A DNA stretch of 64,000 bases, taken from contig NZ_JACOFX010000004.1 in assembly GCF_014284125.1 (NCBI RefSeq), positions 62,001 to 126,000 of the forward strand, written 5' to 3'. Numbering within the stretch: the stretch's first letter is position 1; the number at the start of each line of letters is the position of its first letter. Both the position numbers and the translations under genes were made by a program. The DNA comes from Undibacterium umbellatum. GTDB lineage: Bacteria > Pseudomonadota > Gammaproteobacteria > Burkholderiales > Burkholderiaceae_D. The notes under the pieces are model-generated. The model had not been told where the DNA came from and did not search any database. It saw nothing but the letters and a program-made list of their open reading frames with translations. This document shows, one piece after another, positions 35,580 through 48,722 of the stretch.

Positions 35580-36896
35580 GTGCATATGCTCACAAACACC
35601 TGCACCCTTCAACTTTTCATTGACGCTTCCTGGCGTGATGCGGCTGCACTTGAACTGACGGGTGAACCACGACTGGGAAAAGCGGCTGCCACTTATATAA
35701 TTTACTCACCCGACTATACGCTCAAGTATTGGGAAAGAGCAGATGCAGCGGCGCTGACGGTAAATATGCCTGTCGATCTGTTTGGTCGCAGCAGCGAGGC
35801 TTGGCCAGCTTTTCTCATAGATTTATTACCTCAAGGATATGGTCGTCTTGAATTATTGCGGCAACTCAAGATGGCGGACCAGTTGGCATCTGATGCGGGC
35901 ACTGCAGACTGGCCTTTGTTACTTGCTGGTGCTGGCAATACAATTGGCAACATCAGGGTAAAAGAAGCGCATGAATGGGTCGCAGCCCGTAGTGGCAATA
36001 GTGAGGGCAAGCAGCGGGGCTTCACCGCAGATGAAGTAGCAGCAAGGGCTGAGGATTTCAACGAATACCTGGCGCAGCATGGTTTGTTTCTGGCGGGCTC
36101 ATCAGGCATACAAGGTGAATGGCCAAAGATTTTGTTGACGCGGGCACACGATGGTCTGTTTTATCTGGATCACACTTTGCCTGATGAACAAGCAGCGGAA
36201 CATTTTATCGTTAAATTTGGCCGTGGTGCGAACCGTGACCTGGCCAACATCCTGCGCCTGGAAGCTCCATACATGCACCTCGCCAAAAGACTTGGGTTGC
36301 ACGTGCACGCCGACCTCATCTTGCGCGGGCGTGCTCTGTTCATCCCCCGTTTTGACCGCGAAGTGAAGGACGCTCAGGTGCTCCGACACGCGCAGGAAAG
36401 CATAGCATCCTTATGCGGCATCAGCGGCTTGGGCAATCTTCCTACACATAATGAAATTTGCCAGCGCCTGGCAAAAGTCGTGACTGATCCAACGCTCGAT
36501 ATCATCGAGTACATCAAACGCGATATCGCCAACATCGCCCTTGGCAACAAAGACAATCATGCACGTAACACTGCGATACAGCGCAGACAGGACGGCAATA
36601 TCGTCCTGACGCCCTTGTTTGATTTTGCGCCGATGCGTTTGCATCCTGATGGCATTGCCAGAAGGATACGCTGGCAAGCAGATGACGGCGGTTCGCCAGA
36701 CTGGGCCAGTGTTATCCAGCAAGCCTGTGCAGCGGCGGCACTCGATAAGGCTGTAGTAACAGATGGCATACGAATGATGGCAAAGCCAATGGCGAGTCTG
36801 CTTGATGATGCAAGGGATCTGGGCATAGAAGAAGAATTCCTGACACCGCTGGAGCAAAGCATCATGAATATCCGCAAGCAACTGGAGAAGCTGTAA
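35580..36896 (+). CDS. hipA: HipA-like serine/threonine kinase toxin
   Basis: 438 residues from a GTG at 35580, or 436 from the ATG at 35586. The HipA kinase fold is visible: N-terminal subdomain 1, AEHFIVKFGR (ATP-binding Lys), ESIASLCGISG, catalytic GNKDNHARN with Asp325, and FDFAPM with the metal-binding Asp348. HipA toxins phosphorylate aminoacyl-tRNA synthetases or related targets and cause persistence. Here the kinase gene precedes the antitoxin gene, the reverse of the classical hipBA order. The stop codon abuts the antitoxin start. Confidence 0.88.
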   Translation: MHMLTNTCTLQLFIDASWRDAAALELTGEPRLGKAAATYIIYSPDYTLKYWERADAAALTVNMPVDLFGRSSEAWPAFLIDLLPQGYGRLELLRQLKMADQLASDAGTADWPLLLAGAGNTIGNIRVKEAHEWVAARSGNSEGKQRGFTADEVAARAEDFNEYLAQHGLFLAGSSGIQGEWPKILLTRAHDGLFYLDHTLPDEQAAEHFIVKFGRGANRDLANILRLEAPYMHLAKRLGLHVHADLILRGRALFIPRFDREVKDAQVLRHAQESIASLCGISGLGNLPTHNEICQRLAKVVTDPTLDIIEYIKRDIANIALGNKDNHARNTAIQRRQDGNIVLTPLFDFAPMRLHPDGIARRIRWQADDGGSPDWASVIQQACAAAALDKAVVTDGIRMMAKPMASLLDDARDLGIEEEFLTPLEQSIMNIRKQLEKL

Positions 36897-37190
36897 ATGG
36901 ACAAGCGTTTCAAACCACTGTCTCCAGCAGAAGAGTTACAGGCGCGGCGAACACTGGCGGAAGAACTGGCGGCAGAACCGGCCATGCCGGTTCCGGCTGT
37001 CATCAGAAAAATACGTATGAGCCTGCGCCTGACCATTGCTGAATATGCGCGGCTTTGCGGGGTGTCTGCCCGGACTTTGCAAGACATAGAGCGTGAAGTA
37101 TCCAGCCCCAGCCTGAGTACGGCAGACAAGCTGCTACGCCCCATAGGGATGAGCGTGGGCGCAGTACAAAAGCCACTGCAATACCAATAA
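36897..37190 (+). CDS. hipB: HipB-like XRE-family antitoxin
   Basis: 97 residues. The HTH_3/XRE domain lies at residues 35-85 (IRKIRMSLRLTIAEYARLCG, VSARTLQDIEREVSSPSLST). It begins at the base after the hipA stop, so translation is coupled. By analogy with HipB it should neutralise HipA and repress the operon through the palindrome at 35533-35568. An N-terminal 30-residue Ala/Glu-rich extension is not typical of E. coli HipB. Confidence 0.82.
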   Translation: MDKRFKPLSPAEELQARRTLAEELAAEPAMPVPAVIRKIRMSLRLTIAEYARLCGVSARTLQDIEREVSSPSLSTADKLLRPIGMSVGAVQKPLQYQ

Positions 37191-37303
37191 ACCACAATCT
37201 TGCAGCAAGATGCTGTAATTCTCACAAGAAAATCGAGTAAACTTAAGCGACAACAATATTGCCAGCCCGCTTTACGCTGCCCCACAACCGGAGAACATGC
37301 TTG

Positions 37304-41374
<4,071 letters not shown>

Positions 41375-41804
41375 GAAACCTTGCCTGGCTAGGCGTGCGG
41401 AGCGCTGCTTGGCGAGCCAAGTGAGCGACGCACAACAACGCCAGGCGAGGTTTCTGGCCCATTCCCTCCGGGTTCCACCTAGGCGGCCCCCACCATATCG
41501 CACGCTGGACTGCGTTGCGTGTCTTGTCAGGGGCACCAGCCCTGACTGCACCACCCTTGCAGGGCGCATGTGCGCTGGTAAGCGCACATCGTTGCGCAGG
41601 CAGGCGGCATGCCGCCCGCAACCCCTGCTCCACCACATTGCCAGCCCGCGATATGGGGGGAACGCTTTGTCTAAAAGATATGTCAACACGCCCTAAAGCC
41701 CAGCACGTAAATAACAGCGCGGCTTAATATCAACAAAAAGGATTGCATCAAGCGCAACAGGTGCTATTCTGGAAAATACCGACTGCAGTATTATTGACAC
41801 TGAC

Positions 41805-42749
41805 ATGGCGACACTAAAATATCTGGCATCCCTGACAAACAATCAAGAATTCTTGTCACGCCGCCCCAACATACTCATCGTTGATGACCAGGTGATCACT
41901 ATCCAGACCCTCACCCAGATTTTTGCTGACGACCATGAAGTCTTCATGGCCACCAGCGGCCAGAAGGCCCTGGAATTTTGCATGAAAACCCCGCCCGACC
42001 TGATCTTGCTTGATATCATGATGCCCGACATGGATGGCCTCGAAGTCTGCGCCCGCCTCAAGCAAGACGAACTGACTGCCGACATCCCCGTGCTGTTTGT
42101 CACCTCCCAAAACGACTCGGCAGAAGAATCACGCGCACTCATGGCGGGCGGCATCGATTTCATCAGCAAACCCGTCAACCCGGATGTGGTGCGCGCCCGC
42201 GTCAAGACCCATATCACCCTCAAACTGCAACACGACCTGTTAAAAGAACTGGTGTTTACTGACCCCCTGACAGGTTTGCCCAACCGACGCAGCTTTGACA
42301 ATTCCTTCGACAAGGAATGGCGGCATTGCCAGCGTTATGGCAAACCCCTGGCCATCCTCATGATCGATATCGATTTTTTCAAACAATACAATGACCACTA
42401 TGGCCATCAGCATGGCGATATCTGCCTGGCCGCTGTTGCCGCCTGCCTTGACGCCAGCTTCCGCCGCCCACATGACGTGGTAGCCCGCTATGGCGGTGAA
42501 GAATTCATCTGCCTCATGTCAGAATGCGAACTCGACGCCGCCGTCAGCAAGGCCGAGACCTTGCTGCACGCCATCATCGAACAAGAGATACCTCACATCA
42601 CCTCCAGAGTCTGCGAGATGATCACCATCAGCATAGGCGTGGCCGCCACCGTGCCCGGCAACAGCCAGGACCAAGCCACCCTCATCACCGCCGCTGACAA
42701 AAAATTGTACGCAGCCAAGCAGGCGGGGCGTAACCGGGTTGAGAGTTGA
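41805..42749 (+). CDS. Response regulator with GGDEF diguanylate cyclase domain
   Basis: 314 residues. A receiver domain (residues 20-140) has the phosphoacceptor Asp70 in LLDIMMPDMDG and the conserved Lys in FISKPVNPDVVRAR. The GGDEF domain has the active-site GGEEF at 230-234 (RYGGEEFICL), predicting active synthesis of cyclic di-GMP from two GTP. An RxxD inhibitory site five residues upstream is not evident. The hybrid kinase upstream is a candidate phosphate source. The gene begins 109 bp after the MITE-like element and probably has its own promoter. Confidence 0.92.
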   Translation: MATLKYLASLTNNQEFLSRRPNILIVDDQVITIQTLTQIFADDHEVFMATSGQKALEFCMKTPPDLILLDIMMPDMDGLEVCARLKQDELTADIPVLFVTSQNDSAEESRALMAGGIDFISKPVNPDVVRARVKTHITLKLQHDLLKELVFTDPLTGLPNRRSFDNSFDKEWRHCQRYGKPLAILMIDIDFFKQYNDHYGHQHGDICLAAVAACLDASFRRPHDVVARYGGEEFICLMSECELDAAVSKAETLLHAIIEQEIPHITSRVCEMITISIGVAATVPGNSQDQATLITAADKKLYAAKQAGRNRVES

Positions 42750-42812
42750 GCGTTGACGATAAGAAAAAGCACTGCCCGGCGCATTGCATTTCAAAGCAAT
42801 CGATACAAAAAA

Positions 42813-42846
42813 ATCGACGTACTATCCAGATGAATAGCACGTCGAT
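42813..42846. terminator. Bidirectional terminator
   Basis: Stem ATCGACGTACTAT / ATAGCACGTCGAT with an 8-base loop, flanked by A-run on one side and T-rich sequence on the other. It separates the convergent REC-GGDEF and Ala-rich genes. Confidence 0.8.
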
Positions 42847-42890
42847 CTTTTCAAGCGCAACCCTCATCACAAGGGTGCAGGCTTAGCGGC

Positions 42891-43229
42891 TTATTTCGAT
42901 GCTGCTGGCGCGGCGGCTGCTGGTGTTGCTGCCTTGGCTTCGTCCGCTTTCTTGTCTTTCTTCGCATGCTTTTCCTGCTTGGCATGCTTGACTGCTTTTT
43001 CTACCGCTGGCTTGGCTTCTACCGCTGGCTTGGCTTCTGCTGTTGTTGTCGCTGTCGTTGCTGCGGCAGCCTTCACAGCCGGTGCGGGTGTGCTGGCCAC
43101 GGCAGATGCAGAGGCCGCAGCGACTGGTGCAGTTGCTGTTGCAGCCTTAGCTGGTGCTGCTGGCGTTTGTGCAAATGCACTACCCATCAAAACGGTAGAA
43201 GCGATCAGTGCGGTCATGAGCTTGTTCAT
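42891..43229 (-). CDS. Ala/Lys-rich secreted protein (copy 1)
   Basis: 112 residues. A Sec signal peptide (MNKLMTALIASTVLMGSAFA) precedes a low-complexity mature part rich in Ala, Lys, Thr and Pro (VEKAVKHAKQEKHAKKDKKA). It is very like the next gene at its N-terminus and C-terminus (AASK). The composition recalls acid-shock protein Asr and other basic periplasmic proteins, but no domain can be assigned. Confidence 0.7.
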   Translation of the reverse strand: MNKLMTALIASTVLMGSAFAQTPAAPAKAATATAPVAAASASAVASTPAPAVKAAAATTATTTAEAKPAVEAKPAVEKAVKHAKQEKHAKKDKKADEAKAATPAAAAPAASK

Positions 43230-43304
43230 TTTTTATATCCTGGTGTGGTGGTGTTTTTTTCCGGCAGCATTTTGCTGCCGGTATTCATATGATTGCGTTA
43301 AAAC

Positions 43305-43628
43305 TTATTTCGAAGCGGCGCTGGCAGAGGCAGAAGCAGAGGCTGCTTTCACTTCTTTCTTGGCGCTCTTGTCAGCTTTAGCTGGCTTGGCTGGTTTGGC
43401 TTCTGGCGTAGTAGCAGGTACCGTTGCTGCTGGAGTAGAAGCTGCTGCCGATGCCGACGCTGCCATCACTTTTGCAGCCGGAGCAGATTTTGCGACGCTG
43501 GCGGCTGCGGCAGAAGCTGCTGGCGCTGGCTTGGCCGACGCTGCTGCGCTGGCGCTGGCTGGCGTTTGTGCAAATGCGCTACCCATAACAACTGTGGAAG
43601 CGATGATGGCGGTGATCAGTTTGTTCAT
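43305..43628 (-). CDS. Ala-rich secreted protein (copy 2)
   Basis: 107 residues. The signal peptide MNKLITAIIASTVVMGSAFA is almost identical to that of the downstream paralogue, and the mature protein is Ala/Ser-rich with a Lys-rich part (AKPAKPAKADKSAKKEVKAA). Tandem duplication with divergence by repeat slippage is likely. A hairpin near 43261-43281 lies between the copies. Role unknown. Confidence 0.7.
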   Translation of the reverse strand: MNKLITAIIASTVVMGSAFAQTPASASAAASAKPAPAASAAAASVAKSAPAAKVMAASASAAASTPAATVPATTPEAKPAKPAKADKSAKKEVKAASASASASAASK

Positions 43629-43884
43629 GATATGTTTTCCTATTTGTTTGGGTTACTTGCTTTTGTTTTGCTGATTTTTTTGTTTCGTAGTCAGCCTACG
43701 TAAGCCAAAAACGCCATCCAGGGACTTTGCGTTGACGCAAAAAACCACATCCTGTGCAGCTTAGTGTTGTTGTTCTAAACCGCATGTCACCTGTCAACCG
43801 TTTGCACTGCTCATGCGTTACGCGCGTAGGAACATGAATAAATCAAGACCTCGCAGCACAAAAAAAATTGAGACGCACAGAAAA

Positions 43885-43918
43885 AAAACGACGCCTGCTT
43901 TATGCATGACGTCGTTTT
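43885..43918. terminator. Terminator of the ABC transporter operon
   Basis: Stem AAAACGACG / CGTCGTTTT with T-runs on both strands, located downstream of the leftward operon ending near 44095. It could also work for rightward transcripts. Confidence 0.7.
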
Positions 43919-44094
43919 GTTTTTTGGGAAATCGATTTCCCGTTGAGCTGGTGCGTTGTAACGCAGCGCACTAAAGCGCACACCTTGCGACTGTCACCAC
44001 GGGCATTACTCTGTGGCCGTTCTGTACCTCTATGGTGAGTTCTTTGGTCCAGACCTTCATCACGCGAGTGCTGAACCGCAGAAGCACAATTACC

Positions 44095-44847
44095 TCACCT
44101 TGGACCACCTTGAAAACGGGCTGTTTCAAAAAATGCGCGGCGTCCTGTGATGACAACCTCTTCACCAATCATGAGCAGGGTTTCTTGTGGCTTTATCTCG
44201 CTTGAAAAATCCAGGCTGCCATACAGCATGTTCACTTCCAGCTTGCCGATCTGGACTTGCTCACCAAGATGAAAACTACCGGTGCAACACTTGTCTTTTT
44301 TTAATTCCTGGCAAGTCGATGCAAGTTTGAGTCGTTTCACAGACAGTTGTTGCAGGTTCACTTGTGGCACACAGTCTGTCATTTCCAGGCTCAGTTCCGT
44401 TGTCGATGTTGGCAAGCGGCCAGAGATATCAAGGCTGTTGACACCAGAGAATTCCAGCTTGTTGACAGAAGCAGGCAAGAGGATTTGAACTTCGTTGTGC
44501 GAATAATCCCCCGGTGTCACACCTCTTTCCAGCGTGATATTGATGACCCCATCAGCCGCATCTCCGCGCACGGACATACCCAGGCTTTGATTATTGACGG
44601 AGACCTGAGAAATCTCCGGATCAAAAATCAGCTTGATATTCCTGGCGACAAAGTTCGCATCCGGCTTGCGTATAACCAGCCTGTCACCACTGCCAACCAC
44701 AAACTGTTGTCCAGACTTGTGCAAGTCTATCTCATGTGAGCTCAGCTCTTTTTTCTGTTGCTTCAGCAAGGAATTGCCAACAAAATACCAGACCACGGCA
44801 AACACAAACAACCACAAACCCAATTTGGGCAATGAGCGAGGTATCAT
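44095..44847 (-). CDS. GIN-domain (DUF2807-like) membrane-anchored protein
   Basis: 250 residues from ATG 44847 (MIPRSLPKLGLWLFVFAV), whose start overlaps the permease stop by 4 bp. One N-terminal membrane anchor is followed by a beta-helix-like region with the pattern LPASVNKLEFSGVNSLDISG typical of putative auto-transporter adhesin head GIN domains. The frame stops at 44095, but another frame remains open from about 44168 to 43971, ending 53 bp before the terminator; a 3' frameshift is possible. Probably a periplasmic accessory protein of the ABC transporter. Confidence 0.7.
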   Translation of the reverse strand: MIPRSLPKLGLWLFVFAVVWYFVGNSLLKQQKKELSSHEIDLHKSGQQFVVGSGDRLVIRKPDANFVARNIKLIFDPEISQVSVNNQSLGMSVRGDAADGVINITLERGVTPGDYSHNEVQILLPASVNKLEFSGVNSLDISGRLPTSTTELSLEMTDCVPQVNLQQLSVKRLKLASTCQELKKDKCCTGSFHLGEQVQIGKLEVNMLYGSLDFSSEIKPQETLLMIGEEVVITGRRAFFETARFQGGPR

Positions 44848-45659
44848 GCGACCTCCCGTTCTTTGATATGAAAGTACAAGGCTGCCCACAACAACGCTGG
44901 CAAACCCAGCCAGAGAGCCAGTGACAGCCCATATTCCGATGTGCTGTACGTCTGGACTTCATCAAAATTCAAAGCGAATATCCCCAGTTGCGGCAAGGTT
45001 TCCGTCCATATGGAAATGATGAACAGTAAGAACAAAACCAGCAAGGTGCGCAACACGGGCGAGCGCTTGAAGTAAGCAGTCCCGCTGGCGATAAACGCCT
45101 GCGCCGTCGACAATATCACAAAGAAAAATACTTGCCCGGTCATGAACATTCTCGCATCTTTGCTGCTCACCTCTGCCAATTGCGTTGTCAGAAGGGGGAA
45201 GTAAACACGAAAATCATAGTTACAGCTTTCACAACTGCCCGCTTGAAAAGCCATCGCCTTGGCCACCTGGACGGCAGGATAATTCAATAGCATGTATAGC
45301 AAGGTGTAAGCTAGCGGATAAAACACGCTGATCACCAAAAACGCCATCAGCCACTTTTCAAACACGGATGCAGGGCGCATCAGCGCGACCAGGCTGGCAC
45401 CAGGATTAAGCAGGTACTTGAAATAGCGCCCCGCAAAAATTATGCCCGAAAAAAACAAACCCGTGAGATACCATTGCATCTGTCCCACAAACTGAAACTG
45501 CCTGAGTAAAGTATGTCTGTCACTACTGAAAAAGATCGCCATAAAAATCAAATCCAGCATTACCAGCACCGCAACAAACCAGGCATACTCGCGCCATTTT
45601 TCGGCCCAGTGTGCGCGTAGCAAACGGCCAAAGCGCGTGGGACTAAAAAAATTGTTCAT
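44844..45659 (-). CDS. ABC-2 type transporter permease
   Basis: 271 residues with about six hydrophobic segments, typical of ABC-2 permeases (WYLTGLFFSGIIFAGRYFKY, WLMAFLVISVFYPLAYTLLY, LRTLLVLFLLFIISIW). It overlaps both neighbours by 4 bp (ATGA), showing tight translational coupling. It should form a transporter with the ATPase encoded just upstream. The substrate is unknown; similar gene sets handle antimicrobial peptides or envelope components. Confidence 0.82.
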   Translation of the reverse strand: MNNFFSPTRFGRLLRAHWAEKWREYAWFVAVLVMLDLIFMAIFFSSDRHTLLRQFQFVGQMQWYLTGLFFSGIIFAGRYFKYLLNPGASLVALMRPASVFEKWLMAFLVISVFYPLAYTLLYMLLNYPAVQVAKAMAFQAGSCESCNYDFRVYFPLLTTQLAEVSSKDARMFMTGQVFFFVILSTAQAFIASGTAYFKRSPVLRTLLVLFLLFIISIWTETLPQLGIFALNFDEVQTYSTSEYGLSLALWLGLPALLWAALYFHIKEREVA

Positions 45660-46516
45660 GATGGTTTTCCCGTCTCGGTCTGTACACTCGCCACGGCATC
45701 AAGCACACCCTGCTTGTTCATGCTGAGAGCCTTGTAAAGCAGCTCAAGGTTGACTACACCTGGCGCGGTATCTCGATTGCACGCCACATACGCCCATTGA
45801 TTTCCCAGTGCCTCTTGATAAATGGCACCTGCTACATCTGCCTGATTATCCGTCACCCCCAGGTAGAGGCTGCGTTGCAGTGTTTGCATGCTGGCCGACA
45901 GGGCAAGTTTGCCGCCATCCACAAACAAGACATGGCTCATCAGGCTTTCCAGATCATGCGCCTGGTGGGTGCTGATGATAACCATGCGGTCGGCATGTTC
46001 TTTGCCGCTCAGTATTTTTTTAAACTGTGAACGCCCGACGATGTCGAGGCCATTGGTAGGTTCGTCCATGAGCAATAAGGGCGTGTGGGTTGCCAGTGCA
46101 AAGGCAATAACCGCTTTTTTCTTTTGCCCCAGGCTCATCGCTGCAAAGCTTTTGTCACGTGGGATTTCAAAAATCTCGGCATAGCTTAAAAAGTCATTGC
46201 CAGAAAATCGCGGATAAAACGGTGCATGGGTTTTATATAACACCGCCAGGCTGATATCCGGGAGATGAAACTCTTCCGGCACCACATACACTTGTTCCAG
46301 AAACGCAGGCAAGCGCGCCGCTGGTTTAAATCCCAGCACCTCCACCGCTCCCCCATGCGGGAACAGCAAACCCGCCAGCACCTTGAGCAGCGTCGATTTA
46401 CCACTGCCATTGCGGCCAAACAAACCATACACCCCAGGCTGTGTCAGTTGCAGCGAGAAATCCTCATAGACACTCTTGCGCCCATATTCAAATTGTAGTT
46501 CTGTGACTTTGATCAT
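45656..46516 (-). CDS. ABC transporter ATP-binding protein
   Basis: 286 residues from ATG 46516 (MIKVTELQFEYG). Walker A GLFGRNGSGKSTLLKVLAG, Walker B LLLMDEPTNGLD and the switch His (IISTHQAHDLESL) are intact. The signature motif reads MSLGQKKKAVIAFAL, a variant LSxGQ typical of BcrA/YtrB-type exporters. First gene of a three-gene operon (ATPase, permease, GIN protein) with 4-bp overlaps. No GntR-type regulator is adjacent. Confidence 0.88.
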   Translation of the reverse strand: MIKVTELQFEYGRKSVYEDFSLQLTQPGVYGLFGRNGSGKSTLLKVLAGLLFPHGGAVEVLGFKPAARLPAFLEQVYVVPEEFHLPDISLAVLYKTHAPFYPRFSGNDFLSYAEIFEIPRDKSFAAMSLGQKKKAVIAFALATHTPLLLMDEPTNGLDIVGRSQFKKILSGKEHADRMVIISTHQAHDLESLMSHVLFVDGGKLALSASMQTLQRSLYLGVTDNQADVAGAIYQEALGNQWAYVACNRDTAPGVVNLELLYKALSMNKQGVLDAVASVQTETGKPS

Positions 46517-47066
46517 CTGTTTCCTGTTGACGCCTATGTAAAGACCTGACAATCGCCTGCGCAGTTTGGCACCTATTTCATCCGCGCCAAACCGAATCAC
46601 CCGGAAAGCAAAATCAGTTATTATTTCCGTGCGCGCACTTTACTTGAAAAACTCTGGCGCAGTAAGAACGAGAGTTTATTATCATTTGGCATCCTGGTGA
46701 GACTTTATGCAGACACTATTTGCAATAGATAGCCTCACTCATCCGGAAACAAAATACTGGCACTTGGCAAATAGAAGTTGGATATCAAGACAGGTGGGAT
46801 AATCTAGTTGGTCGGCACTATCTGCGTCATCGCCATCGTCGTGCTGACCTTGGTACTATCCACTGTGCCAGAGTCACACAGCCCTGCTCTGCATGGCACC
46901 GCGACGCTCACGCATGTTGAAATGAATGCCAGCCATATACTGATTAGCGGCCAGTTTCTGGGATTTTTATGCCAGCAAATGGCAAGAAGTAAGTTTTTTG
47001 CGATACAAGAGTTGCCTTGTAACGCACCCGACTGGTTGCCTGTCCCGTAACAAGAATACTGGTGCA
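46517..47066. other. Gene-free region upstream of the ABC operon
   Basis: 550 bp containing the promoter of the leftward ABC operon. An 80-codon frame at 46808-47050 (+) begins with TTG and lacks a ribosome-binding site; I do not support it as a gene. No repeat or terminator recognised. Confidence 0.45.
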
Positions 47067-48386
47067 CTATTGTGACAAGCTGACTATATTTTTATCGGCA
47101 GGCTGTTTGCGGACAAAACGCACACTTGCCCTATTTCCCCTTACTTCACCATCAATGACCGTTGGTATAAACCTGCACTTTTCGAGTATGCCGATCAGTT
47201 CACCGTACAAGTTTCCCTCATTTTTGAAATTTCCACCACGGAAACCATAGGGCTTTCCATCAACATCGATCTTGAAGTTGATTTCATTTTCCTGAGGTTT
47301 GGCAGTAGTGAATTCCATGTCAAAAATGTCGGATTGATAGCTGGATTCGATTAACTCTGGCTTTGGGTAGGGCTTACCACCAGGATTGACCTTCCAGTCA
47401 TATTCGTAATACGCCCATCCCGCAACAGGGCGTCCTTCAAATGTTGCCACATTAAATTTGCATTGGGCTATTGCATAGAGTGCCATATCATCCAGCCGCT
47501 TCCAGTCACTGCTGATGGATGCATATTTGCCTATCACCTCACCATCTTCTGCGATCAGGAATTTCAAGCTCATTGAACCCTCCATCGCGTATCGGGTAGT
47601 TTCAGGCGGGAAAGGCGGGTTCTTGCAACTCTCTTTGACCAGCTCAGCAGCTTTGTACTTTGGGTTGAGCGCCACCTGCCATATGATATTCGGCGGGTTC
47701 AATACCTCTTTCATATCCACTTCCACCTGCTTTGCCAGATCATCACGTTTCGTCTCTTGATAAACCTTGATCAGATCAAGCACTGCGTTTTTCTTGTATG
47801 AATTGTCCAGCCCAAATTCTCGCTTTACCTTGTTAAGATAAACGGCCAACCTCAAATAATTCTCGGCTTTATCCCATTCTCTTTGACGCACATACACCTT
47901 GCCAAGGAAGGCAAATTCCTCATCCAGGCGAGTTGCCCTTACACTGCCGCTGTTCTTCCCAAAAATCTCAATCGCCTGCAGTGAGGCTTGCTCTGCTTCA
48001 GCAAGCTTCTCCTGCAACAAGAGCAGTTCTGCATACATGTGCAGAAAATTGGCATAAGATTGCCCTGTCAATTGTGGATGTATCTCTCTAAAAGCCAATA
48101 TCTGTGAGCAAACTTTTTGTGCCTGGTCAAGTTGCCTGGACTTGATATGCAATTCCATTTTTTGGGTAAGAACCCTGAACAGTAACAGAGGAGAAGTAGT
48201 TTGCACCTTATCCGCGATGACCAGAGCCTGCTGGTTCAATGACAGACTGTTCTCAATATTCGCTGGAATGCGGGAGGACTCCTTCGCCGCCGTCGAGATC
48301 AGTTCATTGACATTGCCAGCCGTATCAGCATACGTAGCGTTTGACAGTAGCAGAGCCAGGGCAGGTACAAGGGGGAAATTCTTCAT
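47067..48386 (-). CDS. Secreted TPR protein with TonB-like C-terminal domain
   Basis: 439 residues from ATG 48386, giving the Sec signal peptide MKNFPLVPALALLLSNATYA. Residues 30-230 contain degenerate TPR repeats (LLLQEKLAEAEQASLQAIEI, YVRQREWDKAENYLRLAVY). Residues 250-345 form a TonB_C domain (CKNPPFPPETTRYAMEGSMS, LKFLIAEDGEVIG). There is no proline-rich TonB linker or membrane anchor, so it is not a classical TonB. It is probably periplasmic. Function unknown. One of two TonB_C-containing proteins in the window. Confidence 0.8.
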   Translation of the reverse strand: MKNFPLVPALALLLSNATYADTAGNVNELISTAAKESSRIPANIENSLSLNQQALVIADKVQTTSPLLLFRVLTQKMELHIKSRQLDQAQKVCSQILAFREIHPQLTGQSYANFLHMYAELLLLQEKLAEAEQASLQAIEIFGKNSGSVRATRLDEEFAFLGKVYVRQREWDKAENYLRLAVYLNKVKREFGLDNSYKKNAVLDLIKVYQETKRDDLAKQVEVDMKEVLNPPNIIWQVALNPKYKAAELVKESCKNPPFPPETTRYAMEGSMSLKFLIAEDGEVIGKYASISSDWKRLDDMALYAIAQCKFNVATFEGRPVAGWAYYEYDWKVNPGGKPYPKPELIESSYQSDIFDMEFTTAKPQENEINFKIDVDGKPYGFRGGNFKNEGNLYGELIGILEKCRFIPTVIDGEVRGNRASVRFVRKQPADKNIVSLSQ

Positions 48387-48722
48387 ATTAGAAAAGTTTT
48401 TAAAAGAAGGAGACGCATACAGGTCAGCATTCATGATAAGCAGAGCCTATGCAAGGGCCTTACTTTTTGGGAATTGTAGAAATTAAATTGACCTGGATCT
48501 TAACATCTATAGCGGGTCAAAAAGTCCTGAGAAGGCAGTAAATTTTTCAGGTACCAATTGGCCATGACCATGGGCGCAGATTCAAACTCTCGCCTCATGA
48601 CTGCCAACGCTGGTCACACTGCCCACCTTGACTTAAGCCCATTAAAGGTCTGCCTGGGCGGCGCGTTGTAAAGCCACCCCTACTGAATGCGAGGCGCATG
48701 GTGAGCCAATTTTCTGAATGCA
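48387..48722. other. Intergenic region
   Basis: About 335 bp between two leftward genes. It should contain the promoter of the TPR/TonB_C gene. No conserved structure recognised. Confidence 0.4.

Noticed and set aside
42934-43674. Plus-strand frame of 246 codons, Ala-rich
   Set aside because: It is the mirror of the two Ala/Lys-rich genes with signal peptides on the other strand. Low-complexity GC-rich coding sequence often opens the opposite strand.
46808-47050. 80-codon plus-strand frame with a hydrophobic N-terminus
   Set aside because: TTG start, no ribosome-binding site, no similarity recognised. Kept as intergenic.
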